Below, piece after piece: positions 45,905 to 59,970 of a stretch of 64,000 bases of DNA. Below the pieces are notes generated by a model, which had not been told where the DNA came from, did not search any database, and saw only the letters and a program-made list of their open reading frames with translations. Source of the stretch: Mugil cephalus (taxonomy: Eukaryota; Chordata; Actinopteri; Mugiliformes; Mugilidae); contig NC_061782.1 of assembly GCF_022458985.1 (NCBI RefSeq), positions 14,339,672-14,403,671 on the forward strand. Reading direction: 5' to 3'. Numbering within the stretch: position 1 is the first letter of the stretch; every line of letters begins with the position of its first letter. A program made the translations under genes and the position numbers.

Positions 45905-47448
45905 TTACCACATGCCACGCTGTGCTCCCGCTATACACTGTTCTCTTTCTCTTTCCGTTGTTTTCTATTCACTCTGCACACACTCATGCACACACACATG
46001 ATGGCCGCTCAAAGTTTTTCCAGGGTATTTCTCGGTTAATTAACAGATTAGTGGTGTGGGGCAGCTCTGAAGATCAGGGGTCAAGACTAAACCCTCTAAC
46101 TCGGAGGATAATCAGTGGCAGGTGGGTCCACACTTCTCCTGTTGCCCCTCACAAACCCCTCCCCTCTTGATTTGACTTGTGGCAAAATAAGCCTCACTGC
46201 GCCCCGCCGCCCCGCAACCCCCCCCCTCCACAACCCCGTAGGCTACCGCCGCTCTTGACTCTAGCCACTGCTAATGCACCTGAAACAGAGAGAAGGCGCG
46301 GTGGGGAAAGCAGTGGGTGTGAGGAGCCGATGGAACAGAGTTTGAAAGGTTCTGGAAATGTGCCATCCTTTCAAACACCCTGACAAGACCCTTATTTACA
46401 AAACTGACCAGTGGGAATCTCTGAGCACAGTTTGACTGAATGGAACGTGGACTATAGGACCATATGCCTGGGGCTAATGCTGTAAAATAGAAATACAATA
46501 AGAAAGACCAGCGCAAAGAAAATCAGGGCTTGGGATTTTTTTTTAGTTTTTTTTTTTTTTTACCCTGTCTCCATTCACTCCTCCCATATTCCATTCCAGG
46601 TTCTGCTTGGTGGAGAACTCCATTGTGAGGCTGTGAATGGGAGACTTTGGGAGTGTCTCTCCTTCTGTTAATTAGGACTGGCCAGCGTTTCCGCTCCCCT
46701 GTGAGCCCCTCCATTATTATTTCTTCGCATTCTTTTGCAAAAGTTAACCCCATTCCCTCATTCTCACTTCAAAGACCTCTGACAAAGATAAAGTCCGGGA
46801 ATTACATTTATTATTATTTTTTGAAAAAAATTTAAACGAATTTGAAAGCCATTTAATTTAAAAGCAAATAAACTGGGAACAACAACAAAATAAGGAAGAC
46901 TAATTGCCTTTTGCAATAAGGGATAACGGTGTGAACGCTCAAGTTATCATACGTTTCAGCCAAACTCAACATTTATATCAATCACAGTGGCCGTTGAAAT
47001 ATACAGTGACGGCCACAGAGCTCGGGAGAACTTTACAAATATGCATTATGCAAGTAAATTGATACTCACACATTTATTGAAGCACCAACCAAAAATATAC
47101 CTCCCCAACGTCTGTGGCAAACATCAGCCAGCAAAGAAGTCCTGGGGTGCATTCTACCACTGCCCAGCAGGCATCCATTTGCTGGAAAAAAAAATCACTT
47201 TGCCTCATTAGCTACACACACTCTAAGTTTGTCACAATGCCTTTGCTTGAGTCCTACTAACAGAGTGCCCCACCACCCCCGCCCCCCTTCTTTTTCTCTA
47301 GGTAGAGACTTCGGGGGCCAGAGGCACAGTTTCGGTGAGTGAGGCCTTTTCTTCTACCCCTCTCCTAGCTGGTTTAAGGGTTGTAATTATCTTTTGCTGG
47401 GGGAGGCTGTAAATTGGATTAAAGTGGAGGGTCTCGGCTGAGTGGATC

Positions 47449-47507
47449 ACCCCCCCCCCACCCCCCCGCCTCCCTCCGCCCCACCCACCCCCCCAGTTCC
47501 CCCGCCA
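47449..47507. repeat. C-rich low-complexity tract
   Basis: Long runs of C broken by single A, G or T. The complementary strand has enough G-runs for a possible G-quadruplex. Confidence 0.9.
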
Positions 47508-48914
47508 TCTCACCACTTGGTGGGCCACACGCTGATAAAGTGCGGAAAACCGGATTTGGATTCAGCCTCAGCATTCATGGCTTCCTGCCGGAAAAAATGA
47601 AATTTTCCAACAGAAGGGGCCAGTGTGCCTGTGGTATCTGTCCGTGTGGTGTGTTTCATCTGGCCCCACTCTTCCAGAAACACCATTACCTGCGTTATCA
47701 GTGTGAGCCGACTCAGCCTGACTGGACAGGGAAGCTTGGCCAACTGTTATCCATACAGTCTTTGACCATCTCTGTTTTGTGGCTCTCTTCCCTGCTGCCG
47801 GATTACTCGAATTAATTTAACCGGTAGTTGTTTATAAAAATATGTGGCATTTTTATTGATAGAACTGATTACACCCCTTGAGACACTGAAAAAAAAACGT
47901 AGATTTTATGCTCACTTTTTTTCTGCATACCATGCACTCTGATAAAACATTGTACCTTATAGGCAGTTAAAATCAAAATTTTGGGGACAGGGTAAGAAAA
48001 GCAGATAGGGAAAGGATGACTTTTTGGCTCCAAAGTCGTTTTCCTGGTGATCGTAAAATTTTAATCCTGTTGAGGAATGTCTCCAGGTCTTTACGGATTG
48101 CTGGGATACTGGTGCGTGAAATGGCAAGTCTACCTTTCCAAATGATGTGAACCCTGTTTTCACTGAAATCGCAAAAGCTTTTACAACTCGTGGCAGGTGC
48201 AGCATTTGCATTGAATGAACTTGTCTGTTCAGATTGGTGCCCATGACTATATCTACATGCTGCTTGAGAAGAGAACCTTTGCTTTAATGTACTTTTTTAG
48301 CCTCCGCTAGACACAACAATTTCTAGAAAATATATTATAATGGTTGAAATGGTTTTACAGCAAGTTTTGCTGTAAAATATACCGTTTGTAGCTGTTACAG
48401 TTCTGCACTATTTACAGCCTAGAAAATGTACATAGTTGGATCAATGAATTTTCACGTAGGTTAGAAACATGCTCCAGAAGGCAGAATTTGTTGAAGGTGC
48501 ATTTAAGTACAGTGTTTTAGCTCCTCTACTGTTTTAAGCTGCCTGTAGATTGGAAAAAAATGTTTAACTCTTCCACAGTACATACAGTTAGCTTAAAGTT
48601 TCATATATATTCACATATGATGGGCATACTATACTGTCTGGTTAAATGAACTAACCAGCATTGCTTTATTCAGTGTGGTGAAATTCAGCTTAATGTCAAC
48701 CGCCTGTAACCTTAACAGGCTGCTGACCAGTTAGTAAATCTAAATGAATAGTGTAGTTATTTAATGCTGCATACTGAAAGGGGCCCATTCTTTTGATACT
48801 TAAAGTACCCACCAAGGAAGCTTTAACTCCAGGGGATAAAATTAACACTTTGTGTCCCTTTGTCTAATTAAATTGCTTGCCTTTTGTTATTCATTGTTGC
48901 TTTTCTTCGCTTAT

Positions 48915-49070
48915 ATACATATTTGTACCATAGACTGTAAAAATATTGACAGCAAAAGTGAAGCCAAAGCAAATAGAGCTCCCCCTAGTGACTGGCTGCA
49001 GTATAGGTCGTAAGCGCCACCTCCTCTATGATAGCGGATGGAACTTGGGCCAAACTGAAACACTAAAATT
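48915..49070. repeat. Dispersed repeat, family not assigned
   Basis: 'ccatagactgtaaaaatatt', 'gtgaagccaaagc', 'agctccccctagtgactggc' and 'gccacctcctctatgatagc' in this order are familiar from an interspersed teleost repeat. It also contains a CTCF-like core on the minus strand (CACTAGGGGGAGC). Confidence 0.5.
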
Positions 49071-50679
49071 AAAAAATAAGTAAATAAAATATGTACAGTA
49101 ATTATTAAACATTAAACATTTACTTGAACCTGGTAGAGATAGAGTGCAGTATTGATTAAACGAAACACGAATAAGTCTGGCGAAAGTGTGGCCGGGTCAT
49201 TGATATTACTTAAGGCTGCCTAGAGTCTTTTTTTAAGAGGCAGCAACTCACTTGTAATAATTTAGGTACTCTAATAAAAAATAATGTATATATAAATATA
49301 ATATAATAAATGAAACGGTTAATATAAATGTACAGGAAAGTGAAACTGTAAAATTAAGTTGCAGCAACTTATAAATATGATGGACAGTGTATTTTAATTT
49401 AATGCATTTTTTAAAATTACAGTAGCGTGTGGTCATCTTTGATCAGTGCTCTCTTGTATCACTCACTTCTGAACTGAATTTGTGAATAGAGTAAGTGAAG
49501 TAACGTAAGGGTTTTCTCAGAGGTAATACCAAACTAGGTTGAGTGGTCCCCTATTGCTGGTATAATGACCTGAAACCTGAAGAGCAATGAAAGAGAGTCT
49601 ATTGAGGAGGGTTTTTCTATTCACGTAAAATGTCAATGCATTTTCCAACAGACACTTACAAGGGATCAGTGGACCCTCAAGTGTTCATGAAGAAAATAAC
49701 CTTTGAGTACTACAGAGGGATGCTACTCGCCTGAGCCATTCCCCAGCCATAACACCTCTAATGATTAAACCAAATAGCTTTGGCATTTTAGGAAAAAATG
49801 AACGGTGATTCGGGAAAAAAAAATAAAAGAAAAACACGAGCGGTCGTTCAAGGTTTACTTATGCCTTCAAGCAATCTGCATGAAATCACAGAGCGAAAGG
49901 CCACACAGAGTGCAAGCTATCTTGCTTCTTGGGTTTTAGTTACAAGCGTGGAAGTGTTTTTCATTAGGTGCTAGAAAAACAGAGCTACAGTTATCTGGGA
50001 TGGTCTTCTTTTGATGTTTCCTCAGCCTCCCAGCCTGCGCTCCTTTCCCTTCTCTCAGCTGCTGAGATAAATGGGAGGGAGTGCTGTTAGTAGGAGATTC
50101 CTCAACACGGTGGGAGCTCAGGGCCGTCACTACGAGTGTTTGCCTAAGATATGGACTGTTTGTAGTACTCCCCGCAACTAATTCATTTATTATTACACAG
50201 AAGAAATATGGTCGGGAAAAAATGTGTGTTGCTGTTTTTTTTCTTTCTTTTTTTTTCTCTCGTTATTATTATTATTATTTTACATCAGGGCACCAACTCC
50301 CTCCTGAGTAACGTATTGGAATCACTTACGTAAATTAGAATATGACTTTTTTGATACAAATCATTTTATCTCTTAAGTATGCTCATAAAATATATTCAGT
50401 GATGAATTAAACACAGTCAGTGTATCTAATGACTATGAACAAGACCATTTACTGTGCATTATTACAAAAAGACACTGGCAATGAGTTAGAAAAACAATAA
50501 ATGCTCGCACAGACGGTTTTTAATTTGTAACTTTTTAATGGATACGAAAACAAAGTGGTATTGATAGGAGTCTTAAAGTTGATGCTGTGCAATGAGCCTA
50601 CTCTTTAGGGGACACTGTGTATGAAAGGGCTCAGCTAATCCAGGTCTGTGGCGTGTGTGAATGGGCCCCAGACTCCATA

Positions 50680-51700
50680 CATACATAGATAGACCGGATA
50701 TGTGGCGGCAAATGAGGGCACTCTGTCCGTGTGTTTATTAGACAGTAGTCAGAACCTCCTTTCATCTTTAATTTCCTGCCATGTCATCTGAAGACAAAGA
50801 TCAAACAAGGGACAAAGTGACCCTCCACGCTCCAGACTCCTCTGAGGAGAGTGAAGAACCCCCACTGTTCATTCACCCTGACCTTATCTCCCTGTACTTC
50901 CTCTCCACATAACCCTTCACCACAGGCTAACCCTTAAAAGGTAAAACTTATCAAAGCTATTTGTCTCCAATGAGCCTGTTCATCCTGCGTTACTGATTAG
51001 CGATTGACTCGGGAACCATTTGATTCTGTCATTGACAAACACCGCGTCACTGCCTGAGATTTAATGTTTTCGTACGAGTGACTGTGACTCCGTCATGGCG
51101 GCCCGCTCCACTTTTAATTTCTATTTTCGCTTCTTCTGTATCTCTTCGATGAAATGGCCACCCTGCGCGTCGCTCCTTTCTCATCATGAAACTTTGATTG
51201 CCAATCTGTGTCATCCTTGTCAGTCAAACATCTGTTCAGTGTTTTGTCCACTGCTGCACCTGCTGACCTCTAAGTGACCTGAAAAATAAGCAGTGAGGCG
51301 GGAAAACACAGGAAGCAATTTACTTTCCCAAAGCTACCTTGGAAATGGAGAACCAATCAGAGCTCTGCCTCAATGTCCCTTTTTTGATTAAATGTTCTCC
51401 AGACCTGGCTTCTTATGTTTGATTTTCTTTCTTTTTAACTGCACCCACAGAGTTACATAGGCAAAGGGGAGGTGAAATTTCTCCCTTCCAAATGGATTGC
51501 AATTTCCCCCCATTTAGCACCTGAAGGTAATTAGCTTGAAGAGATTGCAGAGTGAGAAACACGTTCATGGAACATTAACTCTCGCACATTCTCCAGTTGC
51601 AGGGAATTAATAGGAAAGATTAAAGTTTAAAGAGAGCAAATGCCATTAGCTCACAAACCCCTTCTCAAGGGCTGCAACCAAACCATGCTAAACCAAACCT
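50680..51700. promoter_or_regulatory. Candidate cluster of noncoding regulatory elements
   Basis: About 1 kb of non-repetitive sequence with CTTTAATTTCC, GACAAAGATCAAA (LEF/TCF-like), TTACTGATTAGCGATTGACT and AGGTAATTAGCTTGAAG. It is more complex and better balanced than neighbouring AT-rich DNA. Chance open frames do not extend across it. Confidence 0.3.
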
Positions 51701-52249
51701 GGTTTTAAAATGGCTTTCAAAAAAAAAGAAAGTATTCGTCATTGTACATGCCGAGTTTCACAGGTGTGTAACTTTGAACCATGCATGTGCTGCACATCGG
51801 AAGGGCACAGTTGCCTGCAGCTTTATATTGTTCCCTTTAATGAGTTTTTGTGTCCTCAAAACTGCCCCTGCATTATGCTAATGACCGGCTTGGCATGTAC
51901 TAAATTTAGAGGCAAGCTAGAGAAAATGTAAACACATAAATAATCAGCGTCAGTGCAGACTGTGATACACTTTTTGAGGGTGTTTTTTTCCACCTATGAA
52001 ACGTATCCCCTTTGCTGTGCCTTCTGGGATTTTTTAAGTATCTATATGTGTATCTAATCATTTATTTCCATCATACATTGAGCTCTTCCTCGGTTATACT
52101 TTTCTCCACTTATTTGCCCATTTAGCCATTCATCCATCAATCTATCTACCTTAAGGGGATAGAGGAGGAGACGGCAATTGGCAATGAATTTTTAGAGGCC
52201 ATCCCACTCACAGATTCCATCATAGCCTGAAAAATTCTGTGAGGTAAGA

Positions 52250-52270
52250 AAAAAAAAAAAAAAAAAAAAA
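52250..52270. repeat. Poly-A tract
   Basis: About 21 A residues. Confidence 0.9.
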
Positions 52271-52899
52271 TGAAATTGAGACATGGTAGAATTTATTGCC
52301 CAGAAAATTCCATTCTACTATCTGATTTGAAAAGTCCAGTCCTCCTAGCTTCAGAAAATCTATTTCCCCACATTTTAATACCCCCGCGTAGCAGTCCTCA
52401 TAATTCATTCGAGTGTGTTAAGCTCAGTTTTATTAGATCTGAAACAAATTTTGGTGGGGATCCTATAGGTCATTAACCATGGAGTAATTTTATCCTTGTT
52501 TCCCTAATGATGCCATAATGGTGAGTGAATTTCTTAACTAAAGACCAAAGAACATTGTGAAGGTCAGCTTCATCTGCAGGCTCCTTCAAGCGCTTCTAGG
52601 AGAGATTGGAAAAGTCGCACATTTTTGAGGAGTCATTAATAACCTTAAAGCTGAGAGCCTATTTGCGATCTCGCTCTCTACCTTTTAATTTCCCAGCTTT
52701 TTCACACCCTCTCTCTCTCCGGTTCTCTGTCCCCTTTTTTCTGTTCTTTGATGGCTCTCATGCAGAAAGCAAGGAATGCTGTGTATATGTGTGTGTGTGA
52801 ACACGTTGGAAAAAGTCATGGAAAAAGAGAGAGAGTGAGAGTGTAGAAATAGTAGAGCAGTGACATACAGATCCCAGATGTGATGCTGCTATAATTTGA

Positions 52900-53170
52900 A
52901 TTTTATGCCTTTGTTATCGCTTTAATCATTTTCTTTATTCGTTTTGTTTCAGTGGTCTGGGAGAGACACCTGATTGGGTAAACCACCTAGGGACCCATTT
53001 TTATTTGGAATGTGGTGCAAGGTCTAATTAGAATTTGAATTTTGCTGAGCCTTGAAATGGCTGGTACTTTATCCTGATCGCCTTAGATATTGTTCCAAGT
53101 CAATCATTTGTCATCGCAAAGCATGCTGGGAAGGTTCTGCTAATGAAGCCCTGCGTTTGTTCGCCAGTTT
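52900..53170. promoter_or_regulatory. Candidate conserved noncoding element
   Basis: Contains TTATCGCTTTAATCATTTTC, GGTCTAATTAGAATTTGAAT and GTCAATCATTTGTCATCGC, which read as homeodomain and PBX/MEIS-like sites. Non-repetitive. Confidence 0.3.
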
Positions 53171-56100
53171 TTGCTGCCCTGGCATTCTTGTACATTTACC
53201 CAGCCCGATGTAAGTAGTGTGTGTGGTTATACATCCATGTTACAACACCACCAGGAGTTCTGTCACCATTCGGCATTGACACAGTTGAGGCTGAAGGAGA
53301 TCTGAGATCGAGAGTTAGCACTTTATTTCTACTCTACATGCAGTACTGGGAAGTAACCAAATTGTAATCACCAACTTCTGTTTTACTTAACCACCCATCT
53401 CATCCCCTCTCACTTTTTGCATTTGATATATTGCACTGTGGACTACAGTAACTTTTTATGCAAATCCTCAGAAAGTTATGAAACAGATTTGTTATGAATT
53501 AAACCCTGTGTTGGGAAATTGGTGAAGTATAATTTCCATTTTATTATTTATATTTCACATGGAAATACTGTAGTTTTTAGTATGCCACATTTATTTATTT
53601 TATTCTAACATTCATTTTACAAGAATATCTATGAAAATTATTGGTGACAAATATTAGAAACATATGAAGTTATTAAAATTAGTTTCACCTCAACTTCTTG
53701 CGTTGACAGTAATAATCCAGAGTGATAATAGCAAAATTCTGCATGAGTACTTTGTCTTTTGATACTTTAAATTAATTTGTACTTTTTGCCTGCACTGGAT
53801 TTTTGTGATTGTATAACATTCTTACTTTATTTACCTCTACTTTGACCACATACAACATAAAAATTCTGCTTGTATGTGAATGCACCAGCAATAATATACA
53901 ATATCGTAAAGTCGATAATACTATAAAATGCATAGCAAAAGTTTTCCTCCATAACGAGTACTTGTTTAATTTGTATTGTAATATAGTATAATATATTTCA
54001 CAGTGTACATAGTATCGAGCATAGATAAATAACAAATAAAAACAACTGAATAGCAGCGAAAGCATACAGACATTTTTTCCAATAGTATCGTCTGTTTTTG
54101 ACAGAAACTGAAATCTTTTAAACTTGCATTTACAGTGTTGGTTTAACAAAGTTTTTTTCCCCACAGTTTGAGAACATATGTGCTGTGTCTTTATATACGC
54201 ATATATAGAGACACACACATATGCAAACACACAAATTCTTCTGTGTGTGTGCATGTGTTGTCTCTCAGTTAGATGGATTCCTCCCGGGGACAGGGACTAC
54301 TAGCTGTCCTGTACGTCGCTGTAAGAACAGGAGAAGGTAATGGTGTTTTGTCACAGCTTATCTGGGTTAACGTGTGTCCTACTCTCTGGTCCCCTCCGAT
54401 GCATTTTATTTCCCGAGCGCCTCCTTTGGAGAGATTGGAGTTGACAGGCGTTAACATTTAGAAATGTACCAATAAATGGCATTCATGGGTGCTGATATGC
54501 AGTTTGCTGGTGGTACATGAAAAGCAGTGTAGCAGCTATATGTTCCAACGCTGGAATATTTAACTTGAAAGTAGTAATAATCTACTAATTATGATATAGT
54601 TTCATTGTGCTGGTGGATAACAAATGAAATATGTTTTTTTTTTTTTTTGCTTATGCAGTATGTTAGATATTCAGCTGAATTATAAATAGTTTTCACTTAG
54701 ATTTGCATGAGTGGGCAGGTATGTCTCGGCCGCACGCGCGAGACTAGACTTTTCTGTTAATTGTGTTTAAATCTAATTGAAACTGAAGTAAAAAGTCTGG
54801 AAAGCCTGCTTTGAACTCCTTTGAAATAAAATAAAATTCTTCTGACAAGATGATGGATCACCTGTAAGTCTACCTGACACTGAAATTAGAGTTTTTAATG
54901 ACATGCTGCCTCCTCCTAGATGTGAAATTCAAATTCCCTCCCTGGTCTCCCTCCCTGTCGTCACCTGTCCCTTTGACTCGCGTACGCCAAACACAGGCAC
55001 TTTGTCTTTGTCACTGGGAGCAGGACAATGTTTTTCACCACCAAGCTTTTGTATTAACCAATCTCATATGGAACTGTGGACATAGCTCATTGAGCACCGT
55101 GTTGTTGTTGCATGAGCGTATTTTTCCTTTCATAGGGACCACATTTTTTTTTTTTTATTGTACCTCTCATTTCATCCTTGCTGTAGCTGCCTCCTTATTG
55201 TTCTGTACAACATTAGATGGAATTAAAATGTCTGACAGTTTGCGGAATAAATTAAGCATAAAATATGTATCAGATTTTCTTTTTAATACCATAAATGTTT
55301 TGGAATTCTGTAAAATCCGAGTAAACGGATCTTGATATTTGAGACGCGGCAGATGACGGTGTTGCGGTGTCACCTGTAATCAGGTGTGGCACCTTTCATG
55401 AACACCCACTTTGGCTCCCTTGTCACCCATGCGATGGTGTTTCAGTGGGGGCCACAGTAATCCATCCTGAAGCTTGGAGGAAAGGCCCGGCCTGGCTCTG
55501 GGACTGAGGGCAGCGAGAAGCAAATGAAAAATCAATGCTACTGTGACACATTAACTTATCCCCCAATTTCATAACTGGCATTACGTGTCAGGAGAAATCT
55601 GTAGCGTGGAGTGTGGCTGGATCGGGCCGTATTGGCTTTCATGGCCAAGGTGTGTTGTTGGCTAGTGGAGTAAGTAAAGTCAAGTGGAGTAAAAGTGGAC
55701 GAAATATCAAGGACTCAGTCATGTTGCTTCTGCCGTCATAGTGAAAGGGATGCGGTTCAGACTGTCCTTAAATTAAACCTTATTTGTGTATTAATGTACA
55801 TTATAGCTTTTAATGAGCTTTTTTTGCAATCGTGACCAAAGATACAGTTTAAAATACATATAAAAGTCATAGATCTCCTAATTCAATCAGTCATATGCAA
55901 TTATGATAAAATTGAATGTACTACATGCAGTTTATACTGTGCACAACATTATAGTGTTTCCAAATTAGTTTGAAGAGTAAACTCTTCAGGACTATACACA
56001 ACTTTTGTACAGTGGCAGAAAGTACAGGATTGAAGCACTAGAAAGTGAGATTTGAACCCTTTGTGGAGAGGTTTTCGAATTCAATATTCGTTAAAAGTAA

Positions 56101-56439
56101 AAGTTTCCCATTTTGACTTTTTTTACCATTTGAGCAAAACTACAATTTAAAGTTAACTGCTCTGAATACCTAATCATTATCGTTAATCATGGTTTAGTTG
56201 CTTTAGATATTATTGAGTTAGAAGACATTTCCCGATAACGCTTTGCAGATATGTTTCGTATCATTTTTTTTTTGCCCATTATCTTGAAGATGTAATTCGG
56301 ATGGAATAATATAATTTCTTTATGCAAATTTGTACTACATAAACTTTATTTCTGGAGACAATGGAGCGTTCACGAAAGGTATGAACAGATCAGTATCACC
56401 GCGCGGCCGTATTTTTTAAAATGTTAACTTCTCCGTCGC

Positions 56440-56740
56440 CGCGACCGTTTATTAGGAACATGACGAATTTAAAGGAGAAATGAAGGGTAAATGATTTAAG
56501 AAAATGGCTACTTTTATTGCTCTCTTCGCCTCTGAAGTTCCTCTTAATTCAAAATAAGCTCGGCATTCATCTGTCACATCATAACAATAATAATCTACAG
56601 CGAGCCAGAGAGAAAAATAGCCTTCACTCGGAGAGCTGGCCTAATCAGTACTCTCTCTCAACTGTTAAATGTATTTAAACACTAAATTAACAACCCATAA
56701 AGGGCCTCTGGTACACTACATTCAAATTAGAGCCGGTTCT
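56440..56740. promoter_or_regulatory. Candidate conserved noncoding element
   Basis: Balanced sequence with several CpG (GTCGCCGCGACCG palindrome near 56435-56450), CCGTTTATTAGG (HOX/CDX-like), TCCTCTTAATTCAAAATAAG and CACTAAATTAACAACCC. Non-repetitive. Confidence 0.3.
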
Positions 56741-57879
56741 TATTTACTGCCACAGAACTGCAAAAGTGACACTTTCCTTGATCACATTAAGAAATGCAAT
56801 GGAGTGACCTTGGCTTAATGGAGGTGGATGAGATATGGCTGCCACCACCCTCATCCTCAAAAACATACAGATTCGCTGTATCTTGAACCAGCAGGCAGGG
56901 ATGGAGGGGGGGAAAGAGAATGATGGAAAGAGGATGACTGTCCTCATCTGCAGTGTCATTAAATCATCAGCTAATGGTGTTAGCATCAGTTCAGCTCACT
57001 AATGCTGAGGCAAACCACTAAGATTTATGGGAATGACATCTAAGAGTTGGAAAACAGGAGAAACACTCTGGGAGCCGGGGTCTTAGTTTTAGAAAAAGCC
57101 CAGCCAGCTTATGGTTCACCTCTAAGTTCTGTGTCGGGGGTGTCATCTTGTTTAGTGGGAGTTGATCGTTCACATATTTAATGCTTTAATTACACCTCAA
57201 CAGCTGTGCACAGTGATTTAAGTTTATGGATGTGAAAGCTCTTAATTATGAAGCAAAATGCATAAAGTCATTTCTGATGGTGGATGCAGACAATTAAATT
57301 TATTTAAGATTTTCTGCAGAGGCAGAGTAAACGGCTTTCTGAAAATGACCCTTACTGCGACGCACAATATGCTGTAATGTGTTCTATAATGTGTGATCAG
57401 TGTGAACAGAAGGCATCAATCAGCGGGGCGTCATTGGAAAGTAAAGATGAGATTTTTTTGTTTTTCACATGACGTTATAAAAGAGACAGTCTCTCAGAAG
57501 CAAGGACACTGGAAGGACAAATGTGTGAGCCATAAAAGAGATGTTCCTTGCTGCCTAATCTCCATGGCAACAAAGCAAACTATTAAGTTGGAGGATGTAG
57601 AAGAAAGTTCAGACAAAAGGTGGTAGAAATACTACGCAAACAACATGGGCACTTGTTCGACACACACTGTGGAAGAACATATATATATATATCTACAGGA
57701 GAGCTTTACAATGTACATTAGTATCAGCAATATTAGCATTTTTTTCACACAGCTGTGACGAGCAGTGTAATGCATACACATATACACATTTATAGACTTA
57801 ATGCCCTGGATTCAATCACAGTGCTTCTACTGAAAGTCCAGCCAGGAATGAAAGACCACCTCTGACTGTCAGCCCCTTC

Positions 57880-58360
57880 AGGATAATTGTGTGCGATGAA
57901 ACATGTTTGCAGTTTGCTGATCACCGACAACCTCACGCGTTAGCGCCGACGTGCCTCTTCAGTCAAGTTCTGCTCGCATTATGCGGCCAAATTGTCTCAC
58001 GGCAGCCTTTTGGTAACCGAAACTTAATGTGGCACATTTTTCTTCCCTTCGTCCCCTCTCAGCACCCTTTATTCTCCCCTCTGCTTCTGCCTCCCTTACG
58101 ATCTTTTAAAGTCCTTTTTTTTTTTTTTGTTTCCAGCTGAGTGGCCGAGGCCTGGGCTCGGACCAACGATTTAAAATAAAGTGATTCCCCTTAAATGTTT
58201 TTTAAAAGCTGCAGAAAGCGTGATGTCACGGCCATTATTGATGACATCATTATTATGTATAAGATCTCTCAGTGAATAATAACCCATGATCTGTCATTTT
58301 TCCTGTTATTGGCACTGCAAATTGTAAAGGTTAGGTAATTTATTTTAATGTTTAATGTGT
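57880..58360. promoter_or_regulatory. Candidate enhancer with paired CREB/ATF-like sites
   Basis: TGATGTCA (58221-58228) and its exact inverse TGACATCA (58242-58249) have centres 21 bp apart, two helical turns. Nearby is GATTTAAAATAAAGTGATTC. The region is non-repetitive apart from a T-run at 58117-58128. Confidence 0.3.
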
Positions 58361-59937
58361 CATCTGGCGTTGCCATGCACTACTGTCCCCATATATTCCA
58401 TGCTTAAAGGCATTATTGTTCCATTTTACTCCAGCTCACAATCCTGGAAAAGCACTTGTCATGAGTAATCCTCAAAGTCTCATTTAATCAACTTTAGGCC
58501 TTTTTGTGTTTTAACAGTTTTTTCTGTGGATCAGACACCAGCTATAGCAATATTTCATTTCTTTATATAAAATGACCATATCAGAAATACCACATATTCC
58601 TTTTGCCAGATTTTTAGGTATTTACATATACCTAAATCCAGCCCACAAATGTGCTTTACAGTAAAATAAATGCCCAGTCTTGTTGGATCTATTTTCTTTT
58701 ACTTGATTTTTTTTTTTTTTTCATTATTATTATTATTAAATCATGAAACCTAGGTGGACATATTTCGCATTATGAAACATGGAATGGAGAAACAGAAAAA
58801 GGCCTCGCATACAAAGACATTTCTGTACAGCATATTCCCCAAAGATGAATAGCTGTTTGGTGGTATGGTCGTGCAGAACAATGAGAAGGATTTCAGGAAA
58901 ATGGGCTTTGGGGTGGCATTGTACGCATACATTGCGGAGGAAGGGGGGGGGGAATCAGCACGCTTGAGCGCATTTAAATTTACACAAACTCTGTAGGAAT
59001 GACAGTGATAAATGTTACACTCTATTCTACAATATGTTTAATGCATAGGTCTGAAGAGTTAAGTTTTCCCCTCTGGTACGAGGCTGCTGTTGTAGTTACC
59101 AGTATATGTTACATCAGATTCCCTTCCATTAAAATGCCAAGTGGCACAGTGAAGACAGCAGGAGAATATGACACGGAATTTGTTTACCTGTCACCTTCCT
59201 CCATCCCTCATTCTTTTTTTTATGTGTGTTTGTGTCTTTTGTGTATTAGCCTGTGGGTGCAGGTTTTAGAGGTCAGGCGACACGTGTTCTCTCATAAATC
59301 TTTAAACCAGATTGAATAAATAAAATATATATATATATGTAAAAAGAAACACTACCACTGTAATTACAAATACTTTGCCTCTCTCTCGTTGCACGTTTTT
59401 TTTTTTTGCTTTACCGATCAAAGCTTACAAAAATGGATAATGGTATTGTGAGGATGGACTGTCAGGCCCCTGAAGAAAAAAAAAATATATAAAGTCTATC
59501 CTTATCACTGAAGAAATTCAACTGTGACGGGCCACATCGTGCTACATTTCCTGTGCCTTTGACTGTCACAGAACAACCAGACCACTGCTGTTCACACGCA
59601 GAAAAATGCTCAGGCTTTCTTACCCACTTTCTCTTTCTCTGTCACACACCTGCATTCATACATACAGAGACACACCTGTGTGGATTATGAGGAAGTGTGT
59701 ACGTTGGAGTCTCTGACCTGCCTTTGATCTCCTGTAAGCTGAGTCTGCATGAGCAGCTGAGTGTACGTCTACTGTACGCGTAGCGCTGATAAGATAGCGT
59801 GCAAGCTTGATCTCTCTTAGGGATAAGTGTTTTGGCTCACGGTGCACCTGGAAAGGCACGGTAACACCTGAGTGGATGTTTTTAAAATGTACCGTATACC
59901 AGGGTGCAACAGTTTCTATCGGTGAACAAACTAGGGA

Positions 59938-59970
59938 TTACACACACACACATACATACACACACACACT
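59938..59970. repeat. (CA)n microsatellite
   Basis: CA units with two CATA interruptions. Confidence 0.9.

Noticed and set aside
46177..46383. Proline-rich 68-codon frame
   Set aside because: Translation of a C-rich low-complexity stretch.
53772..54254. 160-codon minus-strand open frame rich in Tyr, Ile and Cys
   Set aside because: Composition follows AT-rich and CA-repeat DNA. No family signature is present.
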